A stretch of DNA of 64,000 nucleotides from Notolepis coatsorum (GCA_963971535.1 OZ020592.1:53348669-53412668), one strand, 5' to 3'; numbered from the stretch's first letter, positions 24,101 through 31,105 are shown. The notes: generated by a model from the letters alone, not told the origin. A program made the numbers and translations.

Positions 24101-27100
24101 AATGAATGAAAACGTTATTAACAGATTGCAGCATGGGTACAATACAGTACAGCTCAATACAACAACAGTCAACAGTGGACTGGAGGATGCAGACCAGAGA
24201 AAGACTTTCGTCTTGTTTACATCAGGGTCCCCCATTTTCAATTCATCATATTTCATATCTAAATCATATAATATCTCATTGCTAAATATATGCAATATAT
24301 AATCTAATAATCCAATAATCTAAATCTAATATATAATATAAAAATGCTAAATGCATGGGTATTTTATTTTGTCTTTAATGTTAGCTTGCAAACTCAAATA
24401 CTGTCTTGGTAAGCCTCATAATGAATTGTTTGTGATGCGTATCGTGTATCGCCGAAAGGTCAGAAAATATCGTGATATCATATTTAGGCCATATCGCCCA
24501 GCCCTAGTATGAATGGGGGATTTTGTGTATGTGTAACTAGGAGGGGTATGTAAAAAGACATATTTCAATTGCCTTGTGTACATTGACAAAGTAATCTTCT
24601 CTCTTTCTCACTCGCCCCAATACAGAAATAGTCAACATGAAGTCCATAAAGCATGAGCTTGGGAGTCGGGACTAACACACTACTGTTCTTTTGTACTTTT
24701 CCCCCAGTACAAAAAGTATTTTACACGCAGTCTAAATGCTATTCCTTATGTCTAAATACGCTTAATATCAGATGTACCGTATGCAGTCATGATGTAAGCA
24801 GCCAGACACATTGGGCACCCCTGCTTCCTATCATCTGTGTCTATTGGCTTCCTGGCTCCTCTTTGCAAGGGCATCCCTGTTTCATTTCACCAGACCCCCC
24901 TCTGAGACCCCCCAGCTTTAAGCTCATTATGCTCAAACCACAATTCGATCCATTCGTGCCATCCCTAGCTTGTTGTACATGACCCAAGATGAGACATAAT
25001 GTATCAGTTGCTGAAATCTATTTGTGATGTGTCTGCTTGATATTGTGGTGAGCCTCCCATACACATGTATGGGAAACACAGATGGTCCAGATCAGAATGA
25101 AGTTGCTCTTGGCTGCATTCAAAGACATTGGCGACTGGCAAAGCGATAAGACAGCAGATAACTTGGGACCTTTGAAGACATTTAGGCGCTTTTACCTTTG
25201 CTTGTAGATAATGATTCCTTGGATGGCGGGCGCATTGTTTGAATGAGTCTGAGCAAATTGCCGACGAGCGAATCCTAAAACAGAGTAAAAGAGATATCAA
25301 ACAGATGACATTACTCACATCCTTTCTCACAGTTGATCCGATTGTCAGGATCAGAGGTGCGTTGCTCATGGGACGGGGTTACACGACGTGCAACCAAGCT
25401 TTTGTGAGCAGAATGCACGGATGTGCGCGCAGTCAAGAACGTGCTGCACTCGACTCGTCGCATGTACCTGGCTACCTTGCATAAGCATAACAATTCATGG
25501 CAATCACATTCACAGGTTTGGTGTGAACGGTGCTCTGCCTGAGTCAGACGTTCACACCAAACCTGAGGAATGCGCTGTACTCTACTGATTCGCCAACTCG
25601 CTAAGTAAGTACCCACATGGCTACTATGCATAACAATAGCTCAGGTCGTCAAGTGTGTTCAAATACATTCTCAGATACATTCAAATGTGTTACATTCCAT
25701 TCGTAGAGGCAATTAGGCATTGTCTTTAGTCTGTGCGTATGCGAGGGAGCGTGCGCGCACGTGGCGTCATTAAAATATAGTGCAACCAGTCAGCCAATCA
25801 GGAACGCACCTCTGGTCAGGATCGCCACCTAGCATGTAGCCTATCTGCTAGCTTGAACTTACTGAGAATTCCGCTCCATTTGTGAGCAAAAGAGATTTGA
25901 AGCCATCAAAGGTTGGTTGTTTCTCAGCGAGGTTGATGACAAATTCGGCTGTAATGTCAAAGAAAAGAGAAAACAAAACGGTGAGACGTGAACTGGTTAA
26001 CCTGTAGGTTTCAGATGCAGCAGCAGCCTCACGTAATGTTAGCCAACGCCAGTCTTTGATTGATTGAAAACTTTATTAACAGATTGCGGCTGAGCCCAAA
26101 CGTTCAAACCTTCGTTCGTTACGTTGATTCGAATTTAATTTTTTTTATAAAAAATACATATTTTTTCTTCTTCTATTAAGTCTGTTCAAACCAATGGGGG
26201 TTTTCTTCACAGTTGCAGATAAAGATTAGGCTACACTAATATTATAGAAGAAACTGATGTTATATTCATTAAAGAAAGTTGATTTAATTGATTTAGTTGG
26301 GCTGGGGCTTCTCCCTGGGCTGGGTCTGGAAAGTTGATTTAATACAAAAAAAATACTAATTTAATCAGATTAATCACTTTATTCAAATTGAGGATTTAGT
26401 TTGAGGATAGTAAAAAAAATATATATATATATATCCTATATATATATTATTAGAAATAATTTTAAAAATGTTTTATAAAAAATGAAGGTTCGAACGTTCG
26501 TTCAAAAAACCCTGACGAAGTTCGAATCCCAAAAACAGGGTTCGGGGATGCAGTCCAGAGAAAGACTTTCGTCTTGTTTACATCAGGGTCCCCCATTTTC
26601 AAATCATAACAATGACATACAGATAGACAGTACTGCTACATCTATACATTTATGACATACCAGATTTACAAATACAGTACTGTTTGTGATACAAAAATAG
26701 TCTAAAAAAGAGTATATACATTTTTTGACGTAGAAACTGTACATTGGAGGAGGTCTAGCTGGGAAACAGTTGTAACTTAGATTAGAAAACGAATGGTAAC
26801 GTTACGACATAGGTCCTACGAAAACGAACGGTAATGTGGCATAATGTCCCAAGCAAAAAAGTTTGCAAACGTTACAGTCCAATAAAATACTGTATCCACA
26901 TCGCATAAGTGATGGTGGTCACTTTGTTTTCACCCTTGTATTGTTGTGGTGAGCATTGTGGCTAAGCTAAGTGTTAGCAGCTAGAAATAACATGCGTGGA
27001 ACTAATACGGTTAACGTTACATACCGAGATCTTTGTCACTTATTCCCAGATGGTTGTCAAGTTCTGTACACACTTTTGACACCAAAGATAGATATTCGAG

Positions 27101-27133
27101 CTGCTCTAGCTCGTCCACCCCGACGTCTGCCAT
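2871..27133 (-). CDS. dhx8: dhx8 (Prp22-type DEAH-box splicing helicase), exons 1-11, 5' half of gene
   Basis: DHX8/Prp22 is the nuclear DEAH-box ATPase that releases spliced mRNA from the spliceosome. I see eleven minus-strand exons whose phases join cleanly: 27025-27133, 25863-25948, 25196-25274, 19016-19107, 16246-16352, 15316-15774, 14160-14304, 5734-5940, 5427-5514, 4103-4200 and 2871-3018. They total 1618 nt, about 539 codons of a protein usually near 1220 residues. Order of parts: conserved N-terminal segment (1-122), acidic helix (123-157), RS/RD-rich tract (about 158-270), S1 RNA-binding domain (about 285-359), then the conserved linker with the [11 protein letters not shown] and [14 protein letters not shown] motifs (360-539). 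The DEAH helicase core is not in the window and should continue to the left. Intron 7 (8.2 kb) and intron 3 (6.1 kb) are swollen by transposons. No frameshift or stop was seen in any exon. The S1 domain plus this linker separates it from DHX38 and DHX16. Confidence 0.95.
3057..3215 (+). mobile_element. tRNA-derived SINE-like repeat
   Basis: Carries an A-box-like TGGCTCAGTGAG (about 3064) and a B-box-like GGTTCCGAGTCCC (3104-3116), spaced as in a tRNA gene, followed by unrelated sequence. It does not fold as a full tRNA with an aminoacyl stem that I can see, so I call it a SINE head. Confidence 0.55.
4103..4200 (-). CDS. dhx8: dhx8 exon 10
   Basis: Encodes [20 protein letters not shown] and [13 protein letters not shown], nearly invariant in DHX8. 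The acceptor is CTCAG|AC and the donor AAG|GTATGT. It is 98 nt and ends in phase 0. Confidence 0.94.
4273..5327. mobile_element. hAT-type element in dhx8 intron 9 carrying captured sequence
   Basis: Starts TAGAGTTGTTCCGATACCG and ends CGGTATCGGAACATCTCTA-like (visible GGTATCGGAACATCTCTA), inverted termini typical of one teleost hAT group. The flanking octamers (TTTCTAAT and TTTGTTTC) do not match well, so the TSD has decayed or an end is imprecise. The interior has no transposase but does contain a ppp1r21-like first exon on the plus strand. Confidence 0.75.
4660..4713 (+). pseudogene. ppp1r21-like first coding exon inside a hAT element
   Basis: ATG at 4660 opens 18 codons reading [18 protein letters not shown], followed at once by a GTAAAT splice donor at 4714. 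From memory of the family, this matches the N-terminus of PPP1R21 (KLRAQ motif protein 1), an endosomal coiled-coil protein, and the exon break before LRAQ is as expected. No following exon is visible. The exon is antisense to dhx8 and sits between the two hAT termini, so it is best read as a captured 5' gene fragment, perhaps with its promoter, rather than a complete gene. Confidence 0.65.
5427..5514 (-). CDS. dhx8: dhx8 exon 9
   Basis: Encodes [20 protein letters not shown] and ILPKVDDEE. The acceptor is CCTCAG|ATG and the donor G|GTAAAA. It is 88 nt with one base left for exon 10. Intron 8, between this exon and exon 8, is only 219 bp. Confidence 0.94.
5734..5940 (-). CDS. dhx8: dhx8 exon 8
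   Basis: Encodes [27 protein letters not shown] and [12 protein letters not shown]-like motifs, the conserved linker after S1. The visible form is [12 protein letters not shown]. The acceptor is TTCCAG and the donor CAG|GTTGGC. It is 207 nt, exactly 69 codons. Confidence 0.95.
6205..6660. mobile_element. dispersed element (GGGGACCTATTGTGAAAATG family), split by LINE tail
   Basis: AGGGGACCTATTGTGAAAAT, GGCCTTTTCCTG and later GTTCAGCTGCGACAAGAAC plus AGCCATTCGGAATTGCAGCC are shared with 60790-60970. In this copy a LINE 3' tail (6274-6545) sits between the two halves. Confidence 0.65.
6274..6545 (+). mobile_element. 5'-truncated Rex1-like LINE tail
   Basis: Matches the last ~270 bp of the LINE copies ending at 8828 and 10634: CCCATTTCTGC, TAGTACACTGCA, CACAGTCTCTGGAGCG, then an ACTTGAAACTTGAACTTGAA tail. 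It contains no coding sequence. Confidence 0.85.
6831..7274. mobile_element. hAT MITE with perfect 8-bp TSD
   Basis: 444 bp with ends TAGGGCTGAACGATTAATCG and ATCGTGCAGCCCTA, flanked by CATTGCAC on both sides (6823-6830, 7275-7282). An unrelated ~265-bp insert (about 6925-7190, containing AACCAGGAAGTCCCATTGAG) interrupts its AT-rich middle. Confidence 0.9.
7850..8828 (+). mobile_element. Rex1-like LINE, 5'-truncated copy 1
   Basis: Begins abruptly within the reverse transcriptase ORF (GTGAACAGTTTCAAGTACCT) and keeps the C-terminal ~157 codons, including [36 protein letters not shown] and [13 protein letters not shown], ending LLNEQ-stop at 8327. A CA-rich 3'UTR and an ACTTGAA-repeat tail follow. 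The FELLPSG motif is typical of Rex1/CR1-like fish LINEs. The body differs from copy 2 at only about six positions in ~480 bp. Confidence 0.88.
8919..10161 (+). pseudogene. Rex1-like LINE reverse transcriptase, frameshifted
   Basis: The first frame runs to about 9240 through [10 protein letters not shown] (RT motif A); the second, from about 9283, carries [13 protein letters not shown] (motif B) and [10 protein letters not shown] (motif C, both catalytic aspartates present) to LLNEQ-stop at 10161. The two are in different frames, with the break near 9238-9285 between motifs A and B. The endonuclease domain is absent. Function is lost through truncation and the frameshift, although the catalytic residues remain. 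Confidence 0.88.
8919..10634 (+). mobile_element. Rex1-like LINE copy 2 with RT domain
   Basis: A longer copy of the same LINE. It begins inside the RT domain ([22 protein letters not shown]) and ends with the ACTTGAA tail. It is 5' truncated, with no endonuclease. Confidence 0.9.
11325..11655. repeat. tandem duplication, ~150-bp unit
   Basis: A block from CACCCTAAAATAC through GACGTCCACCGC, CCCACACTACTCTAACCG, CACGCCACACACCCACTCCG, ACTATAAAATAGCGGCGTG to CTAGCCAGCCTTGTTT is present twice in direct order (about 11330-11475 and 11482-11652), with small differences. It belongs to the interior of the outer hAT-like element. Confidence 0.8.
12004..12626. mobile_element. hAT MITE with near-perfect TSD
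   Basis: Termini CAGTGGTCACCAACC and GGTTGGTGACCACTG are perfect inverted repeats. Flanks GTCTATTC (11996-12003) and GTATATTC (12627-12634) match at 7 of 8 bases. The interior contains direct copies of AAAGTAGAACTGTAATGTG and CAGTCAGTGCTAAGTGCAGT. Confidence 0.9.
13150..13310. repeat. degenerate dispersed repeat shared with 2580-2760
   Basis: Second copy of the TCGATTAATC / GGTTACCGGCAGCCATTTTG block, here followed by sequence unlike the first copy. Confidence 0.5.
13736..14020 (-). mobile_element. tRNA-derived SINE (GGCTGGGTGGCGCAG family), copy 1
   Basis: On the minus strand the head reads GGCTGGGTGGCGCAGC (A-box region), then ACACCGGGTTCAAATCCGG (B box), then the family body with GGCGTTGCC, GCCGTCAT and CAGCGACTCCTACAGGTCGG. 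The same family is at 16818-18410 and, in part, 50447-50760. It is RNA polymerase III-type and non-coding. Confidence 0.88.
14160..14304 (-). CDS. dhx8: dhx8 exon 7 (rest of S1 domain)
   Basis: Encodes [18 protein letters not shown] and VKVLSFTG-type sequence through KTSLSMK, the remaining S1 beta strands. The acceptor is TTGTAG|G and the donor AAG|GTGAGA. It is 145 nt and ends in phase 0. The next intron (5941-14159) is the largest in the visible gene. Confidence 0.95.
14659..15136. mobile_element. hAT MITE with perfect 8-bp TSD
   Basis: 478 bp with ends TAGGGATGGGCAC and CGCCCATTCCTA, flanked by GTCTTAAC on both sides (14651-14658, 15137-15144). It lies in dhx8 intron 6. No coding remnant recognised. 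Confidence 0.92.
15316..15774 (-). CDS. dhx8: dhx8 exon 6 (RS/RD repeat tract and start of S1 domain)
   Basis: This 459-nt exon encodes a tract of RS, RD, RE and KDMD-type dipeptides of roughly 110 residues, then [16 protein letters not shown], then the opening of the S1 domain ([20 protein letters not shown]). The acceptor is CCCCCAG and the donor AG|GTTCGT. Reading continues past the donor by chance, but the family continues with KRWEGL from exon 7, so the splice is used. The RS-like tract is where splicing helicases of this kind contact SR-type partners; its dipeptide repeats make the exon prone to length change. Confidence 0.94.
16246..16352 (-). CDS. dhx8: dhx8 exon 5
   Basis: Encodes [23 protein letters not shown], shown here in part; this acidic helical segment precedes the RS region in DHX8. 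The acceptor is CCCAG and the donor AG|GTACC. It is 107 nt and ends with two bases of an arginine codon completed by exon 6. Confidence 0.92.
16545..16625. repeat. short imperfect inverted/direct repeat
   Basis: CGAGTGTACTCGTTATTGGC and CGAGTATACTCGTGATTGGC lie 40 bp apart; each contains a self-complementary CGAGTxTACTCG core. Confidence 0.6.
16923..17928. mobile_element. hAT element inserted in the SINE, perfect 8-bp TSD
   Basis: 1006 bp. Ends TAGGGGTGGGAATCACCCG and CGTCCCACCCCTA; GCCGTCAT on both sides (16915-16922, 17929-17936). The insertion is confirmed by the SINE, which reads through once the element and one TSD copy are set aside. AT-rich GATACGATAT-type subterminal repeats are present. 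No transposase. Confidence 0.95.
17369..17719. repeat. ~174-bp tandem duplication inside the hAT element
   Basis: GGCTCTGGGTTAGCTTGTTA ... GGCACACTAGTCTTG occurs twice, with boundaries near 17369 and 17543. The copies differ at a few positions (e.g. GCGACGTGGGC versus GCGACATGGGC). Confidence 0.85.
18253..18370 (+). mobile_element. L2-type LINE 3' tail, 5' truncated
   Basis: Contains GCTCAGCTGATAGAGTTGTG, AGTCGCTTTGGATAAAAGCG and a GTAAAT-repeat tail, identical in kind to the ends of the copies at 34162-34664 and 55577-56055. Noncoding. Confidence 0.85.
19016..19107 (-). CDS. dhx8: dhx8 exon 4
   Basis: Encodes the [19 protein letters not shown] stretch typical of DHX8. The acceptor is CAGCAG|AC and the donor AAG|GTAGGT. 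It is 92 nt and ends in phase 0. It follows the 6.1-kb intron 3, which carries the nested hAT cluster. Confidence 0.93.
19402..19480 (+). pseudogene. BED zinc-finger start of a ZBED-type hAT transposase
   Basis: ATG at 19402 begins [20 protein letters not shown] then VCYVNAG. The VWxYF ... CxxC layout is the first half of a BED zinc finger as in ZBED/hAT transposases. It is cut at 19478 by the nested element, so the His pair of the finger is not adjacent. Confidence 0.8.
19658..19920. repeat. foldback MITE (long inverted repeat)
   Basis: Left arm AAGGAAAACTCCAACATTTT ... AGACAAGAAGATAC is matched by the right arm GTATCTTCTTGTCTAACTCC ... GTTTTCCTTT, about 70 bp per arm with few mismatches. 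The centre also pairs (CTTCTCTGTGCATGCAGTAG with CTACTGCATGCACAGAGAAG, allowing a small offset). Noncoding hairpin element. Confidence 0.85.
20419..21870. mobile_element. hAT-like element, GGGCTGGGCGATAT termini
   Basis: Left TAGGGCTGGGCGATATATCG and right ATATCGCCCAGCCCTA are inverted repeats. Flanking octamers (AATGCGAG, CTCTGGAG) do not match. It contains a Tc1-like end (CAGTACTGTGCAAAAGTCTT near 21160) and the foldback at 21226-21642. Sits inside 19478-22253. Confidence 0.75.
21226..21642. mobile_element. MITE with long terminal inverted repeats
   Basis: TACCGTAATTCCTCTAATAG at the left is mirrored by CTATTAGAGGAATTACGGTA at the right. Inside, AGGAGGCCTGTATAAGAG and GTATTAGGAGGCCGGC-like pieces repeat. 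Noncoding. Confidence 0.85.
22440..22770 (+). pseudogene. second remnant of the ZBED-type hAT transposase
   Basis: The frame reads [20 protein letters not shown] then [20 protein letters not shown]. The ITEKI-x(4)-DxQPxSVVExVG signature is typical of ZBED-family hAT transposases just before the catalytic core. The rest of the core is missing. It belongs with the BED-finger piece at 19402. Confidence 0.8.
23449..24506. mobile_element. hAT element with perfect 8-bp TSD
   Basis: 1058 bp. Ends TAGGGCTGGGCGATATGACG and GGCCATATCGCCCAGCCCTA; GTATGAAT on both sides (23441-23448, 24507-24514). The dispersed repeat (minus strand, 24100-24245) lies inside it. Confidence 0.95.
24100..24245 (-). repeat. 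dispersed repeat copy B
   Basis: Minus-strand copy of the AAAATGGGGGACCCTGATGT block ending in TTAATAACGTTTTCATTCAT (GTTAATAAAG-type end). Same family as 598-722 and 30203-30352. Confidence 0.75.
25196..25274 (-). CDS. dhx8: dhx8 exon 3
   Basis: Encodes [19 protein letters not shown], a conserved DHX8 segment, followed by a serine-rich stretch. The acceptor is TTTTAG and the donor is G|GTAAAA. It is 79 nt long and leaves one base that pairs with exon 4. Confidence 0.93.
25353..25814. mobile_element. TIR element with ~9-bp TSD, possibly MULE-like
   Basis: AGAGGTGCGTTGCTCATGG at the left and GGAACGCACCTCT at the right are inverted repeats. GTCAGGATC flanks both sides (25344-25352 and 25815-25823). 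A 9-bp TSD suggests Mutator-like rather than hAT. An internal inverted pair, CAGGTTTGGTGTGAACG and CGTTCACACCAAACCTG, flanks a 30-bp loop near 25515-25566. It ends about 40 bp from the dhx8 exon 2 donor. Confidence 0.7.
25863..25948 (-). CDS. dhx8: dhx8 exon 2
   Basis: Encodes [10 protein letters not shown] and [10 protein letters not shown]-type sequence, matching the family after the exon 1 motif. The acceptor is TTACAG and the donor GTAAGT. Its 86 nt complete the split codon from exon 1 and end in phase 0. The donor lies only about 40 bp from the TSD of a transposon in intron 2. Confidence 0.93.
26055..26700 (-). repeat. dispersed repeat copy C, split by an AT-rich MITE
   Basis: Minus-strand copy of the repeat family (end GATTGAAAACTTTATTAACA near 26060; head AGACTTTCGTCTTGTTTACA near 26557). 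About 450 bp of AT-rich sequence bounded by CCCAAACGTTCAAACC-like and GAACGTTCGTTC-like inverted ends interrupts it. Continues to 26690 with the flank shared with 1020-1100. Confidence 0.6.
27025..27133 (-). CDS. dhx8: dhx8 coding exon 1 (start codon)
   Basis: The exon opens with ATG at 27133-27131 and encodes 36 residues plus one base, including [17 protein letters not shown], the most conserved N-terminal motif of DHX8. It ends at a GTATGT donor (27024-27019). Vertebrate DHX8 proteins differ in the few residues before this motif, so the exact start could be debated, but no upstream in-frame ATG was found close by. Confidence 0.93.
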
Positions 27134-27260
27134 TGTACACGAGACTTGTTTAGTTCACAAAGCGTAGACTGCGGCAGACATGTTGGATTTGAGTCATTTC
27201 CGTTTCCGTTCTATTCGGAAATGCAGTTTGTCAGTCTTGTCACACGATGGCGCTAAAGTA
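27134..27260 (-). promoter_or_regulatory. putative dhx8 promoter / 5' UTR with ETS-like motifs
   Basis: The 130 bp above the dhx8 start codon has no TATA box. At 27196-27224 the plus strand reads TTTCCG twice and then CGGAAAT, i.e. three ETS-type core motifs (GGAA) 60-90 bp upstream of the ATG. TATA-less, ETS-containing promoters are usual for housekeeping splicing genes. The transcription start cannot be seen from sequence alone. Confidence 0.4.
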
Positions 27261-29290
27261 TTTGCCAGTAAATTAAATAGATATAAATAAAGGTCGTTAG
27301 TTTGTTTTCTCGTTTGTCAATGATTTAAACACATTACACAAGAGATGTTCTGACCGTTTCAAAATGCAGACATAAACATTATCTATCAAATGTATCTCCG
27401 GTTGCAGTGTTCCCTAGCATTGCAATTTCACTGAGTGTCTTCTGATGAAGAGACATTTTAATATTGTATTCAAATTCTAAATGTAAGGGTGTCCCTTTAA
27501 CTTAGGCTTCAGGCTAGACATTTTCTTCTCCTAACAAGGGCCTCGGAGTCTTGTTTTATTTTTGGTCGCATTTATAATGTAGGCTAAACATTAGATAACA
27601 AACCATCTAGGCCAAGGGATTCCAGCTACTGTCCCTACTAAGATGCAGCCGTGCAGGCAATGCAAATATAATGCACATATTTAATTTTATATTTTGTTTA
27701 ATTTATATGGTGGCCTAACTGACTCTGGGGGGATGCATAGCAAAATCAAAATTGTGTCTGGCCTAGTCTGGTAGCCTAAATAATTTCCCACAGAGTAATG
27801 AGGAATTTATTGAAACTCTTATTTGGTCTTTAGATGTAAGCAGAGGGATTTCGTGCTTAAACAGCACATAGGCATGACACTCTACATTTCCTTCAGATGT
27901 GAACCAAGTGACCTAAATCTCAGCCCCATGAGTCATGAGAACTCCAAAGTGTGTTGAGCAACCACAATGACGAGAATCTGAGCTCATGTATGTGGACAGG
28001 CCTCCAGTGTGTGCCTGTGGCAGGCAGGACAAAGTAATAAGCCTGCAGAGAATGGGTCAGCTGAGCAACCTTAAAGGCCAACACAGAGAGGCTCAAGATC
28101 CTAAACGAGGACTCCTCCCTAGTACCTCAGATTCAGATTTGATTAGTCACGTCATCTTACACCGTACTGCATAGAGGAGTGAAATTCCTTATGTTCTTGG
28201 CTCCTCTGCCTTGCAGCAGCATCATCAATAAAATAGGACCCAAAAAAATGTAAGCAATAGAAATAGCATACAAATAGCATAAGCAACAGTAAAATAACGC
28301 TAATTTACAATACAATAATCACAGTGTAATAATCACAGTGTGGGTGTAGTGAGTGCAAAGTGGCATCAGAATCAATAATAAAATGGCTCTAGGCTATAAC
28401 ATATAATCGCTGCATGGGTGTAGTGTGTGTAAATTAGCAGCAGAAACTGTGATAAAAATAGCACTAGATTGTAGATTACAATACCACAGTCACAGGCAGG
28501 TAGCAGACCATTACTCCACCTGTACTCTAACTGACTGCATCATACACCCACACTCGTTTGCACATCTTTGCACAACACCCCTTCCCATAGTCCTGATAGC
28601 TGTATTTGTATACATTGCTGATCTTAGTTTCTAGATTTTAATTACTTAGAACTGTTTGTTTTAGGGACCTGACATGGCAAGATGTTTTTCTTACATTCTA
28701 TTGTTTATGTTATTGAAAGACACACAGTCAAGGGGAGGCTTGCAGAAGAAACACTTCACTGCCATTGTACATGTAATGTGTATGTGACAAATACACTTGA
28801 CTTTGAAATAATGACAGTACAGACGCAGCGCTCAAAAATCAAACCAATTCTGCTGCTTGTCTGCTGCTTGTTGCTGCTTGTGTGCCACTTAAGTCTACTC
28901 AGGTGTTAATTTTCCGGGGGTGTTGGCTGGGGGAACAAAGGGAGAGTAGTTAACTTAAGTGCTTCCCCAGGGAGGGGGTCGGGGGCTACTGCCCTCAGAC
29001 CCCCAAAATAATTTTTATATGGGCAGTCTGACTTGGGGTACTGACCATATATTAGTGTTGCAATGCATGATAAGTAAACAGTGAAAAAAGCTAAGAAATC
29101 TGATGGGGCTGGGACATTTGGGACGAATAAAAATTTAAGATGAAAATCTGCCCAGCCTGTGGGAGGAAGTGGAGGTGTGAAATCTGGCCCGGTCAAGAAC
29201 AATAGAGGAGTGGTAGAGAGTGGTAGAGAGGCATGAGAGGTTTGAGTTTTGAGTGCTGTATCTGTAGGTAGACCAGAACTGGACTGCACT
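27261..29290. other. intergenic region, no gene recognised
   Basis: No coding exon recognised on either strand. AT-rich. Around 28110-28230 and 28560-28800 are LINE/SINE-tail-like sequences (ATGTGACAAATACACTTGAC near 28780 resembles a LINE 3' end). Open frames here are short and lack codon-like structure. Confidence 0.5.
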
Positions 29291-29294
29291 ACCA

Positions 29295-30005
29295 GGATGG
29301 CCTAGATGTAAAGAGGTTCAATTCCCGGCACCAACAGGAGGGTCTATTCCAGCTGTGAGCTGGTGACTGAAGGGTGGCTGATATTACATATACGGTGTCC
29401 ACCATCTGTGGTTATGTGCCCTTGAGCAAGGCACTGGTCCCCCAAACTGCTCCAGGGGCGTTGCACTGCAGGCGACCCTGCACTCCGACCTCTCTGATGA
29501 AACACACTGTGGGGGATTTTGTGTATGTGTAACTAGGAGGGGTATGTAAAAAGACATATTTTAATTGCCTTGTGTACATTGACAATAAAGTAATCTTCTT
29601 CTCTCTTTCTCACTCGCCCCAATACAGAAATAGTCAACATAAAGTACATAAAGCATGAGCTTGGGAGTCGGGACTAACACACTACTGTTCTTTTGTACTT
29701 TTCCCCGGTACAAAAAGTATTTCACACGCCGTCTAAATGCTATTTCTTATGTCTAAATATGCTTAATATCAGATGTACCGTATGCGGTCATGATGTAAGC
29801 AGGCAGACACATTGGGCACACGTCCTCACTTAGTATTTGACCCAGTTGCACGGACCCCCTGCTTCCTATCATCTGTGTCTATTGGCTTCCTGGCTCCTCT
29901 TTGCCCGGACATCCCTGTTTCATTTCACCAGACCCCCCTCTGAGACCCCCCAGCTTTAAGCTCATTATGCTCAAACCACAATTCGATCCATTCATAAACA
30001 TGGCC
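29295..30005 (+). mobile_element. SINE-like repeat copy B (longer copy)
   Basis: Contains a tRNA-like B box (GGTTCAATTCCCGGC at about 29318) with ATGGCCTAGATG just before, then the body shared with 23284-24954: AGCTGTGAGCTGGTGACTGA, GCCCTTGAGCAAGGCACTGG, GACAATAAAGTAATC and AAACCACAATTCGATCCATT. This copy has an extra ~30 bp (TCCAGGGGCGTTGCACTGC) missing from copy A. Confidence 0.8.
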
Positions 30006-30146
30006 ATACACACACATTCGACCAGCTGACTCACTGCAATCTAGGAGTTGTATGTCATGCCTTGTGCAGCACTTGCTCCCCTCGCTTCCCTTTTGATCTG
30101 TTTCCCACAGCGGACAGGACAGGGGCTACGTGTGGCCAAATTCACT

Positions 30147-30196
30147 CCCACTCACTCACTCACTCACTCACTCACTCACTCACTCACTCACTCACT
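30147..30196. repeat. (CACT)n microsatellite
   Basis: About twelve uninterrupted CACT/CTCA tetranucleotides. Confidence 0.95.
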
Positions 30197-30202
30197 GAGT
30201 TT

Positions 30203-30352
30203 GAAAATGGGGGACCCTGATGTAAACAAGACGAAAGTCTTTCTCTGGTCTGCATCCCCTTAACAATTGTGTGTATTGAGCCGTAACTGTATTGTACCCA
30301 TTCTGCAATCTGTTAATAAAGTTTTCAATCAATATATCAATCAATCAATCAA
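30203..30352 (+). repeat. dispersed repeat copy D, with complete 3' end
   Basis: AAAATGGGGGACCCTGATGT through CTGCATCCCCTTAACAATTG, CCCATTCTGCAATCTG and TTAATAAAGTTTTCAATCA, ending in repeated TCAA. The AATAAAG and simple-repeat tail suggest a retroposon 3' end. Confidence 0.75.
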
Positions 30353-30807
30353 TGCTAACGTAGTGTGGAGAAAGGTCTGGGCTAAGCCTCTTCAACTTTT
30401 CCTTTTGTTATTTGTGTGCGTCAGTGATTGAGGTGGGAATCTACAGTTTCTTCAACTGTAGAGCAAGTTTATTTCCTGTTAACATGCATACCTTTGTGTA
30501 TTTCCCCATTTTACGATGAGCCGAGGTGCGCTAGCATACCTTGTGAGTGAACGGTCATTACGTTAACAGCCTCTGTTCTCTGAATACCACCCGTGGCTAT
30601 ATTTTGGTTCTTTTTTCCTTTGGGGGTGTATAACATCCCTATCTATCAATTTAACAAGTTTTGCAGTAAAATATTTGTATACAAGAATCCATTTCATATA
30701 TGGGAGACCTTAGAGATGAGGAAAAACATTATTGTGTTTTGTTCTACCTCCGGTAGGGGTATCTCAACATTTTGGTGGCGTTGTCACTAGGCTATAAGGG
30801 GGGATTG

Positions 30808-31091
30808 TGTTGAGGTTATGTGTTATATACGATTGCATGTAACTGCTTAACTGTTTCCACAAGAGGGCGCTATAGGCGCAAGGGGACGTAGCTATTGATG
30901 CTGACGTCAGGTAAGAGGTATAAAAGGAGTTGTTACCTCCCCCTCGTTCTCTTCCTCCGTCGCTCTCACAGAGAGAGGAGGTCTCATGGTGCATATGAAT
31001 ATGTGAATAAACCACGCTGATTAAAGGCTAATGAGGAGAACCTTGTCGTCATGGCCAAGTTATTGTTGCTCCACAGGTGACTCTGTCAACA
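30808..31091 (+). repeat. Copia 5' LTR
   Basis: 284 bp, TGTTGAGGTTATG...CTCTGTCAACA. Has a TATA-like GGTATAAAAGGAG at about 30916 and an AATAAA at about 31007. Differs from the 3' LTR at three positions (G/A, T/A and T/C), about 1.1%. Confidence 0.95.
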
Positions 31092-31105
31092 GGTTATGGG
31101 CCCAG
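31092..31105 (+). promoter_or_regulatory. Copia primer-binding site (internal initiator-tRNA-Met match)
   Basis: GGTTATGGGCCCAG directly follows the 5' LTR. It is complementary to the anticodon stem-loop region of metazoan initiator tRNA-Met, the half-tRNA priming used by Drosophila copia and relatives, not a 3'-CCA match. Confidence 0.8.

Larger units (their letters stand above)
23284..24954 (+). mobile_element. retroposed SINE-like segment (copy A), flanked by 23-bp direct repeats
   Basis: Starts TTTCCCGGCACCAACAGGAG and ends CAATTCGATCCATT. The whole is shared with 29319-29995 apart from a nested hAT (23449-24506). The same 23 bases flank it on both sides (23261-23283, 24955-24977), a long TSD of the LINE-machinery type. 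Net length about 605 bp. The GAGCAAGGCACTGGTCCCC and ACAATAAAGTAATC-like motifs are those of tRNA-derived fish SINEs. Confidence 0.8.
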
